A stretch of DNA of 6,800 bases from assembly GCA_031273405.1 (NCBI GenBank), contig JAISRW010000050.1, forward strand, positions 1 to 6,800, in the 5' to 3' direction. The first letter of the stretch is position 1, and the number at the start of each line of letters is the position of its first letter. Source of the stretch: Treponema sp. (GTDB lineage Bacteria > Spirochaetota > Spirochaetia > Treponematales > Breznakiellaceae). Below, one piece after another: positions 1 through 5,008 of this stretch. The notes under the pieces were generated by a model. It worked only from the letters and a program-made list of their open reading frames with translations, had not been told where the DNA came from and did no database searches. The position numbers and the translations under genes were made by a program.

Positions 1-21
1 TGTGCATGTCTAGCCTCACTC

Positions 22-45
22 GGTTCCTCCTTGCGGGACAGAACC
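22..45. repeat. Weak inverted repeat at the left edge
   Basis: GGTTC (22-26) pairs with GAACC (41-45), and TCC (28-30) can pair with GGA (36-38), giving a short interrupted stem. No T run follows on + and none precedes it in a way that would make a minus-strand terminator. It may be a chance hairpin or the end of a transcript from outside the window. I can assign no function. Confidence 0.25.
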
Positions 46-55
46 ATTATATTTT

Positions 56-114
56 GGACTAGATTTTTAGTTATTAGGCATCCATGTTTTCGGCTAGGTT
101 TATTTATTAGGCAT
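56..114. repeat. Imperfect direct repeat, about 33 bp period
   Basis: TTATTAGGCAT occurs exactly at 71-81 and again at 104-114. The similarity extends to the left: GGACTAGATTTTTAG (56-70) resembles CGGCTAGGTTTAT (91-103), so two units of roughly 24-26 bases lie in tandem with a 33-base period. On the minus strand the second copy falls at the tail of the decayed antitoxin frame (its TAATAA is at 104-109), so the repeat may be a small duplication of that gene's 3' end. The stretch is AT-rich compared with the fab genes. Confidence 0.55.
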
Positions 115-143
115 TACGCAGGATCGCGGCAGGGCGTATCAAC

Positions 144-359
144 TCATTCTAACCGCCAAGTCGCGTCGAGGATATGCCGGCGGGTAGTTAGATTTCCAAA
201 AGCCGGCAGGAAGCGCCGGAAGGTATTGAGGGGCGCTATTGAAATATCCGGCGCCTCGATCACCAGAACCCTTGCCTTGGTTTTATCGCCTCCGCAATAA
301 TCCGACAGTTCGTTGAGGCCCTCGATTATGCTTTCAAATTGTTTGCTCATTGCCCTCAT
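144..359 (-). pseudogene. Decayed antitoxin-like gene (HigA/XRE-type N-terminus)
   Basis: A 71-residue minus-strand frame starts at ATG 359; a second ATG at 350 is equally plausible and gives a protein beginning MSKQFESIIEGLNE. The N-terminal pattern (an amphipathic 'IIEGLNE' helix, then GDKTKAR, then a short 'VIEAPDISIAPL' strand) resembles antitoxins encoded downstream of RelE/HigB-type toxins. Those normally continue into an XRE helix-turn-helix; here that part is missing, and the frame ends after about 30 unfamiliar residues. A continuation is visible in another frame: codons reading NELIRPAAILRNA end at TAATAA (109-104), suggesting a deletion or frameshift near 150. Its start overlaps the stop of the upstream minus-strand fragment (ATGA, 356-359), as in a two-gene toxin-antitoxin operon. 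The family call is from memory of sequence style; the frame could also be a short hypothetical protein. Its orientation is opposite to the fab genes. Confidence 0.4.
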
Positions 360-430
360 TCCCCCACAATCTGTTTCACTACCTTTTTTATCCGGTTCTT
401 TTCGTTCTTGGTCAAACGGTTAAATTCCCG
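356..430 (-). pseudogene. C-terminal fragment of a RelE/HigB-like toxin
   Basis: Minus-strand codons from 430 down to the TGA at 358-356 read REFNRLTKNEKNRIKKVV and end KQIVGE. The lysine/glutamate-rich final helix (LTKNEKNRIKKVVKQI) is like the C-terminal helix of RelE/HigB-family toxins, which usually ends a protein of about 100-120 residues. The frame stays open upstream past 490, but those residues do not look like the family core, and the core is certainly absent because fabH begins at 514 on the other strand. The stop overlaps the ATG of the antitoxin-like frame by ATGA, the gene order (toxin then antitoxin) typical of HigBA-like pairs. It is too short for a firm assignment. Confidence 0.33.
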
Positions 431-468
431 AAGAACCCCAAAGCGCCCCGCAACCTTCCCCGTCAGGG

Positions 469-494
469 AGTGTCTAAATTCCGGAATTGACACT
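469..494 (+). promoter_or_regulatory. Imperfect palindrome with T run upstream of fabH
   Basis: AGTGTC (469-474) is the reverse complement of GACACT (489-494), and AATT (477-480) pairs with AATT (485-488) around a central CCGG (481-484). A two-base TA bulge at 475-476 interrupts the left arm. On the + strand the stem runs straight into TTTTT (494-498), so it has the shape of an intrinsic terminator or attenuator. It ends about 10 bases before the fabH Shine-Dalgarno. It could equally be a repressor operator or the joined ends of a small mobile element. No promoter with a good -10 could be found between it and fabH: the TTGACA inside it (487-492) has only TCCTAT (510-515) at 17-base spacing, which overlaps the start codon. 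Confidence 0.5.
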
Positions 495-513
495 TTTTCA
501 AATAAGGAATCCT

Positions 514-1527
514 ATGGCTTTTGAAATCACTGGGACCGGCAGAGCGGTTCCACCGAACAGGGTCTCCAATCAGGACCTGGCCGCCCGGGTCGACACCAGC
601 GACGAATGGATCCGCTCCCACACCGGGATCGGCGCCAGGCATCTTTCGGACGAAAAAACCGCCGCCGGCGATTTAGCCCTGGAAGCGGCCCAAAAGGCCC
701 TGGCCATGGCCGGCGGCGACTGGCAGACCGCGGCCGGGACCCTGGACATGATTATCCTGGCCACCGCCACGCCGGATCACCTGGGCTGCCCCTCCACGGC
801 CTGCATAGTCCAGGAAAGGCTGGGGGCGAAGCAGGCGGGGGCCATGGATATTACCGCCGGCTGTACCGGCTTCATCTATGCCCTGGAGACCGCCGCGGGG
901 CTCATGAGCACCGGGGCCGGGAGGAAGCGGGTCCTGGTCATAGGGGCGGAAGTCCTGTCCAAGGTTACCGACTGGGACGACAGGGGAAGCTGCGTTCTCT
1001 TCGGGGACGGCGCCGGGGCGGCGGTGCTGGAAAGGACCGCCGCCCCGGCCGAAGGGCCGGGGAAACGGGGGCTCCTCAGGACCGTCCTGGGAGCCGACGG
1101 GTCCGGGGCGGACTACCTTATGATCCGCCGGGGAGGGGGGCGCTTCCCCTTTAAGGCCGGCGAAACCGTCGACAAACCCGCCCATCTTGAGATGAACGGC
1201 CGGGCGGTCTATAACTTCGCCGTCAAGGCTATGACCGAAACCATCGAAAAGCTCCTGGTCCAGGAAGGGATCGCGGTTGAAGATCTGGCCTGGATTGCGC
1301 CCCACCAGGCCAATGCCAGGATCGTCCAGGCCGCGGCAAAACGGCTGGCAATCCCGGAAGAAAAGTTCTTCCTCAATATCGAGGAATACGCCAATACGTC
1401 GGCGGCTTCCATACCCATTGCCCTGGACGAACTCAACCGGGGCGGAAAGCTCCGCCGGGGCGATCTGGTTTTGACCGTCGGCTTCGGGGGCGGCCTCACC
1501 TACGGAGGGAACCTCATTGTCTGGTAG
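514..1527 (+). CDS. fabH: Beta-ketoacyl-ACP synthase III (FabH)
   Basis: Condenses acetyl-CoA (or another short primer) with malonyl-ACP to start fatty-acid synthesis in the cytoplasm. The protein is 337 residues, close to the family's usual 317-335. The catalytic triad is complete: Cys117 in AGCTGF, His264 in APHQAN and Asn294 in EYANTSAAS. The thiolase-fold signature FGDGAGAAVL (163-172) and the terminal GFGGGLTYGG are present. The ATG at 514 is chosen over the in-frame TTG at 487 because AAGGA (504-508) lies five bases upstream of it and MAFEITGTG aligns with the normal N-terminus. In the CoA-binding DTSDEW motif Trp32 is kept, but the following stretch reads IRSHTGI rather than the usual IVTRTGI, so the Arg36 position of E. 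coli FabH is His. It is the first gene of the cluster, separated from fabD by 44 bases that carry a separate promoter. Confidence 0.97.
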   Translation: MAFEITGTGRAVPPNRVSNQDLAARVDTSDEWIRSHTGIGARHLSDEKTAAGDLALEAAQKALAMAGGDWQTAAGTLDMIILATATPDHLGCPSTACIVQERLGAKQAGAMDITAGCTGFIYALETAAGLMSTGAGRKRVLVIGAEVLSKVTDWDDRGSCVLFGDGAGAAVLERTAAPAEGPGKRGLLRTVLGADGSGADYLMIRRGGGRFPFKAGETVDKPAHLEMNGRAVYNFAVKAMTETIEKLLVQEGIAVEDLAWIAPHQANARIVQAAAKRLAIPEEKFFLNIEEYANTSAASIPIALDELNRGGKLRRGDLVLTVGFGGGLTYGGNLIVW

Positions 1528-1537
1528 GGATTTTGCG

Positions 1538-1565
1538 TTGACAATTTCCGCGGCTTTGTCATAAT
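1538..1565 (+). promoter_or_regulatory. Sigma70-type promoter for fabD and the downstream operon
   Basis: TTGACA (1538-1543) is a perfect -35, followed after 16 bases by CATAAT (1560-1565), a five-of-six match to the -10 consensus. The predicted transcription start is about 1571-1573, that is, on the fabD ATG at 1572. TGACAA (1539-1544) and TTGTCA (1556-1561) form a perfect 6-base inverted repeat with an 11-base spacer, lying exactly across the promoter, so a repressor could bind here. The element sits in the widest gap of the cluster. The sequence match is direct; activity and regulation are inferred. Confidence 0.65.
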
Positions 1566-1571
1566 AAAGAT

Positions 1572-2534
1572 ATGAAAAAAGCGTTCTTGTTATTTCCCGG
1601 CCAGGGAGCCCAGTATCCCGGGATGGCTCTGGATCTGCTGGAAGAGGGCGGTTCTTCGCTTCAAGAACTTTTCAGCCTGGCTTCGGATATTACCGGCAGG
1701 GATATGAAGGCCCTCCTGGGCGAATCGGACAAAGAAACCCTCAAACGCACCGATATTTCCCAGCCCGCCATTACCCTGGCTAACCTGGCCGCCGCGGGGT
1801 ATCTCAAAGAGCGGGGCATAGAGCCCGCGGGCTGCGCCGGATTCAGCCTGGGGGAATACGCGGCCCTGGCCGTTTCGGGGGTACTCGCCGCGGAAGACTG
1901 CTTCCGTCTGGTCAGGGAGCGGGGGGAGGCCATGCAGGCCGCCGCGGACAGCCTGGGAACAGGGGCGGAGCCGCCGGGGATGGCGGCCGTCATTGGCCTC
2001 GCCCCGGAGCAGGTTGAAGCCCTGGCCGCCAAATGGCGCAAGGAAAAGGGCCTCGACCTTTACGCCGCCAATATCAATTCCCCCCGGCAAACGGTGGTCT
2101 CCGGAACCGCCGCCGCCCTGGCGGAAGGGATCAAAGGCTTTATCGCGGCGGGGGCCAGGCGGGTAATCCCCCTGGCGGTGGGTGGCCCCTTCCACTCCCC
2201 CCTCATGAGGGCGGCGGCGGAAAGCTTCCGGCCTTTTCTGGAAAAGACGGCCTTTAAAAACCCCGCCGTCCCCTTCTATTCCAACGTAACCGGGAAACAG
2301 GCCCTCTCGGGAGAGGAGATAAAGACCCTGGCCCTGGCCCATATTACGTCGCCGGTCCGCTGGACCGATGAAGAAGCGGCCGTTCAGGGAGCCGGCGGTT
2401 TTGAGATCTGCCTTGAGGCGGGACCGGGCAGGGTGCTCCAGGGCTTATGGAAAGATACGGGAACTTCCGTCCCCTGCCTTGCGGCGGGAACCCTGGAAGA
2501 TATAAACAATATTTTTGAAAAACCGGAGTTTTAG
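1572..2534 (+). CDS. fabD: Malonyl-CoA:ACP transacylase (FabD)
   Basis: Transfers the malonyl group from malonyl-CoA to the phosphopantetheine arm of ACP, supplying the extender unit to FabH and FabF. The 320-residue protein has the family length (about 310). Seen in order: the oxyanion loop FPGQGAQ (8-14, with Gln11), the nucleophile elbow GFSLGEY (Ser92), Arg117 in RERGEAM, which binds the malonyl carboxylate, and the catalytic His208 in GGPFHSPLM, followed by GPGRVLQGL near the C-terminus. The residue before the catalytic serine is Phe91, where the family usually has His (GHSLGE). The ATG at 1572 has only a poor Shine-Dalgarno (AAAGA just upstream) and coincides with the predicted start of the promoter at 1538-1565, so translation may be leaderless. 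It ends two bases before fabG. Confidence 0.97.
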   Translation: MKKAFLLFPGQGAQYPGMALDLLEEGGSSLQELFSLASDITGRDMKALLGESDKETLKRTDISQPAITLANLAAAGYLKERGIEPAGCAGFSLGEYAALAVSGVLAAEDCFRLVRERGEAMQAAADSLGTGAEPPGMAAVIGLAPEQVEALAAKWRKEKGLDLYAANINSPRQTVVSGTAAALAEGIKGFIAAGARRVIPLAVGGPFHSPLMRAAAESFRPFLEKTAFKNPAVPFYSNVTGKQALSGEEIKTLALAHITSPVRWTDEEAAVQGAGGFEICLEAGPGRVLQGLWKDTGTSVPCLAAGTLEDINNIFEKPEF

Positions 2535-2536
2535 AC

Positions 2537-3271
2537 ATGGAACTGCAGGATAAAAAGGCCCTGGTAACCGGGGCTTCCAGGGGCATAGGCCGCGCCATAG
2601 CCGGCCGCTTCATAGCCGCCGGGGCCGAGGTCTGGGGCGTCGGAACCAGGGAGCCGGCGGATTTGGGGGAACGCATAGAAAAGGCGGCGGGCAGGCTCCA
2701 CTGGCTGAACGCCGATCTCGGCAGGCTTGGGGATCTTGAAGCATTGATCGAAGGCCTCATCAAAGAATCGGGGGGCTTCGACGTGCTGGTAAACAACGCC
2801 GGCATCACCAGGGACAACCTTTCCTTTAGAATGACCCTGGAAGATTTTCAAAAGGTGCTGGATGTAAACCTCAGCGCGGCCTTCCTCTTCGCCCGCACCG
2901 TGGGCAGGGACATGATCCGCAGGCGCCGGGGCTCAATCATCAATATGTCCAGCGTTGTGGGAATCCACGGCAACGGCGGCCAGGCGAACTACGCCGCCAG
3001 CAAGGCGGGGCTCATCGGCCTTACCAAGAGCCTGGCCAGGGAAGCGGCCTCCCGGGGGGTACGGGTAAACGCCATCGCGCCGGGTTTTATCAATTCCGAT
3101 ATGACCGCGGCCATACCCGAGGAAGCCAAAGAAAAAATGACCGGGGCCATACCCCTTAAGCGTATCGGGGAGCCTGAGGACATAGCGGAAGCCGCGCTTT
3201 TTCTTGCTTCGGCTTCGTCTTCTTATATAACCGGACAGGTTATCGCCGTGGACGGCGGCATGTTTATATGA
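2537..3271 (+). CDS. fabG: 3-oxoacyl-ACP reductase (FabG)
   Basis: NADPH-dependent reduction of 3-ketoacyl-ACP to 3-hydroxyacyl-ACP, the first reduction of each elongation cycle. It is a classical short-chain dehydrogenase of 244 residues, the normal FabG size. The Rossmann motif TGASRGIG (11-18) holds Arg15, and Thr37 follows the second strand, as in NADPH-using FabG enzymes. NNAG is at 86-89, and the tetrad is Asn111, Ser139, Tyr152 and Lys156 (in INMSSVVG and NYAASK). The NGGQANYAASKAG stretch and the ending VDGGMFI are FabG-specific rather than generic SDR. GGAG (2525-2528), inside the end of fabD, serves as Shine-Dalgarno at eight bases. The two-base gap to fabD implies cotranscription. 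acpP, often found directly after fabG, is absent. Confidence 0.96.
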   Translation: MELQDKKALVTGASRGIGRAIAGRFIAAGAEVWGVGTREPADLGERIEKAAGRLHWLNADLGRLGDLEALIEGLIKESGGFDVLVNNAGITRDNLSFRMTLEDFQKVLDVNLSAAFLFARTVGRDMIRRRRGSIINMSSVVGIHGNGGQANYAASKAGLIGLTKSLAREAASRGVRVNAIAPGFINSDMTAAIPEEAKEKMTGAIPLKRIGEPEDIAEAALFLASASSSYITGQVIAVDGGMFI

Positions 3272-3281
3272 CGGAGGCAAC

Positions 3282-4553
3282 ATGAAAAGAGTAGTGGTTA
3301 CCGGCATGGGCGTCATTTCCCCCATAGGTAAATCGGTAGAGGAATTTTCCGCCGCCCTCAAGGCGGGGAAGAGCGGCATAGGAAAAATCACCCACTTTGA
3401 TACAGTCGGCTTTGACGCGTCCATCGCCGGAGAAGTCAGGGATTTCGATCCTTCCCTCTGGATGGACAAAAAAGACGCCCGGAAGATGTGCCGCTTTACC
3501 CAGTTCGCGGTTGCCGCCGCGGCCCAGGCCCTGGAACAGGCGGATCTCCTCAAGACCGCGGATACCGGGGAGGGCCCCAAAAAAAGGCTCGCCTCCGACC
3601 CCGAAAGAGCCGGCGTAGTCCTGGGCAACGGCATAGGCGGCTTCGAAGTGGTCTCCGAATCCTTCTCCAAGCTCTTTGAGAAGGGGCCCCGGCGCATGCT
3701 CCCCCTCACCATCCCCCTGATGATCCCCAACGAGGCGGCGGCAAACATATCCATCCTCTTCGGAGCGAAGGGGCCGTCCCTGACCCAGGTAACCGCCTGC
3801 GCTTCCGGCGCCGACGCCCTGGGGCAGGCCCTGGACCTGATCCGTTCCGGCCGCTGCGACCTGGTGGTTTCGGGAGGCACCGAAGCCTGCATCGTCCCCT
3901 TTGCTATCGGGGGCTTCCAGATGCTCAAGACCCTTTCGACCAAACGCTGCGGCGACCCGGAAAAAGCCTCCCGCCCCTTTGACGCTGACCGAGACGGCTT
4001 TGTGCTGGGCGAAGCCGCCGGCGTCCTTGTCCTGGAAAGCGAGGAACACGCCAAAGCCAGAGGCGCCGGCATACTCGCCGAGTTCGCCGGCTACGGCGGC
4101 AGTTCCGACGCCTATCACATCACCTCCCCCGACACTTCCGGCGAAGGAGGCGGCAGGGCCATCAAGCTGGCTCTGGAAGACGCGAAGCTCAAGCCCGAAG
4201 AAGTCCAGTACTACAACGCCCACGGAACCTCCACGGAGATCAACGATCCTACCGAAACCAGGATGGTCAAATACGCCTTCGGGGATCATGCCTACAAAAT
4301 GAAAGTTTCGGGGATCAAAAGCATGACCGGCCATTGCGTCGCCGGTTCCGGGGGCATTGAGGCCATAGCCTGCGTCCTGGCGATCCGTGAAGGCTTCTAT
4401 CCGCCTACGATCAATCTCGAAAACCCCGATCCCGCCTGCGATCTGGATTATGTGCCCAATAAAGTCCAATACGGCGAAATCAACGCCGCCGTTTCGGGCA
4501 ATCTGGGCTTTGGCGGCCATAACGGCGTCGTGGCATTCAAAAAATACGGTTAA
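3282..4553 (+). CDS. fabF: Beta-ketoacyl-ACP synthase II (FabF)
   Basis: Condenses malonyl-ACP with growing acyl-ACP; as the only elongating synthase visible here it may perform all cycles after FabH. At 423 residues it is about ten longer than E. coli FabF; extra residues seem to lie around 92-110 (TADTGEGPKKRLASDPERA). The Cys-His-His triad is Cys173 (TACASGAD), His314 (NAHGTSTEINDPTE) and His351 (KSMTGH), with Lys346 in the same KSMTGH motif. Two usually invariant stretches differ. After His351 the sequence reads CVAGSGGIEA instead of the common LLGAAGAVEA form, and the C-terminal glycine-rich loop is GFGGHNG rather than GFGGTNG. The first is unusual; the second I recall in some other phyla such as Bacteroidota. 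GGAGG (3273-3277) is the Shine-Dalgarno. The reading frame is intact and the enzyme should be active; a FabB-like role cannot be excluded. Confidence 0.95.
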   Translation: MKRVVVTGMGVISPIGKSVEEFSAALKAGKSGIGKITHFDTVGFDASIAGEVRDFDPSLWMDKKDARKMCRFTQFAVAAAAQALEQADLLKTADTGEGPKKRLASDPERAGVVLGNGIGGFEVVSESFSKLFEKGPRRMLPLTIPLMIPNEAAANISILFGAKGPSLTQVTACASGADALGQALDLIRSGRCDLVVSGGTEACIVPFAIGGFQMLKTLSTKRCGDPEKASRPFDADRDGFVLGEAAGVLVLESEEHAKARGAGILAEFAGYGGSSDAYHITSPDTSGEGGGRAIKLALEDAKLKPEEVQYYNAHGTSTEINDPTETRMVKYAFGDHAYKMKVSGIKSMTGHCVAGSGGIEAIACVLAIREGFYPPTINLENPDPACDLDYVPNKVQYGEINAAVSGNLGFGGHNGVVAFKKYG

Positions 4554-4567
4554 GCTGAGGAAAGACC

Positions 4568-5008
4568 ATGAGCACAGAGATTGAAGGGCTGCTGCCCCAC
4601 CGATCGCCCTTCCTGTTTGTCGATGAAATCATCAGGGCCGACCAGGAAAAAATAGTCGCCAAACATGTGTTTACCGAAAAAGAATTCTTCTTTGCCGGGC
4701 ACTTCCCGGAATACCCGGTGGTTCCGGGGGTTATCCTTGTGGAGACCATGGCCCAGTCAGGCGGCGCGGGGCTGAAGAAGCTGGGCGTCCTCGGCGGGGA
4801 AGGGCTTTTTTTTCTCGCCTCGGTAGACAAGGTAAAATTCCGCCGCCAGGTGCGCCCCGGCGACGAGGTACGTTCTGAAATCGAAAACCTCAGGGTCTCG
4901 CCCAAAATGATCAAACAGTCAGGGAAGGCCTATGTGGGAGACGAACTGGCCGCCGAAGCCGAATGGCTCTGCCTGGTGGGTTCGCGGCCGGATAAGGAGT
5001 CAACGTGA
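4568..5008 (+). CDS. fabZ: 3-hydroxyacyl-ACP dehydratase (FabZ)
   Basis: Removes water from 3-hydroxyacyl-ACP to give trans-2-enoyl-ACP, using a hot-dog fold that dimerises. The protein is 146 residues, typical of FabZ (about 140-150) and shorter than FabA. The N-terminal LLPHRSPFLFVDE (8-20) is diagnostic. The catalytic pair is His45 in AGHFPEYPVVPGV and Glu59 in LVETMAQ, 14 residues apart as expected. The usual HFPGHP reads HFPEYP, with Tyr49 in place of the second histidine. GAGG (4557-4560) is a good Shine-Dalgarno at seven bases. The stop codon overlaps the fabV GTG start by four bases (GTGA), which points to translational coupling of the dehydratase with the next reductase. No isomerase (FabA-type) feature is seen, so unsaturated fatty acids, if made, need another route. 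Confidence 0.95.
   Translation: MSTEIEGLLPHRSPFLFVDEIIRADQEKIVAKHVFTEKEFFFAGHFPEYPVVPGVILVETMAQSGGAGLKKLGVLGGEGLFFLASVDKVKFRRQVRPGDEVRSEIENLRVSPKMIKQSGKAYVGDELAAEAEWLCLVGSRPDKEST

Noticed and set aside
31..300. 89-codon + strand frame in the left flank
   Set aside because: Antisense to the antitoxin-like remnant, with no Shine-Dalgarno or recognisable motif; better explained as a shadow.
487..513. TTG at 487 as an earlier fabH start
   Set aside because: It would add nine residues unlike the family, sits inside the palindrome, and lacks a Shine-Dalgarno, whereas ATG 514 has AAGGA at five bases.
487..515. TTGACA (487-492) with TCCTAT (510-515) as the fabH promoter
   Set aside because: The -10 matches only three of six positions and would start transcription inside the coding sequence.
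339..524. 61-codon + strand frame running into fabH
   Set aside because: Antisense to the toxin-like fragment, overlaps the fabH start in another frame, no family resemblance.
673..2342. Minus-strand open frames opposite fabH and fabD (210, 250 and 126 codons)
   Set aside because: Proline/glycine/arginine-rich translations without motifs, fully covered by the real genes on +.
2933..4520. Long minus-strand open frames (379 and 418 codons) opposite fabG/fabF
   Set aside because: They lie antisense to genes with complete catalytic motifs, resemble no family, and are expected from strong GC bias at third codon positions.
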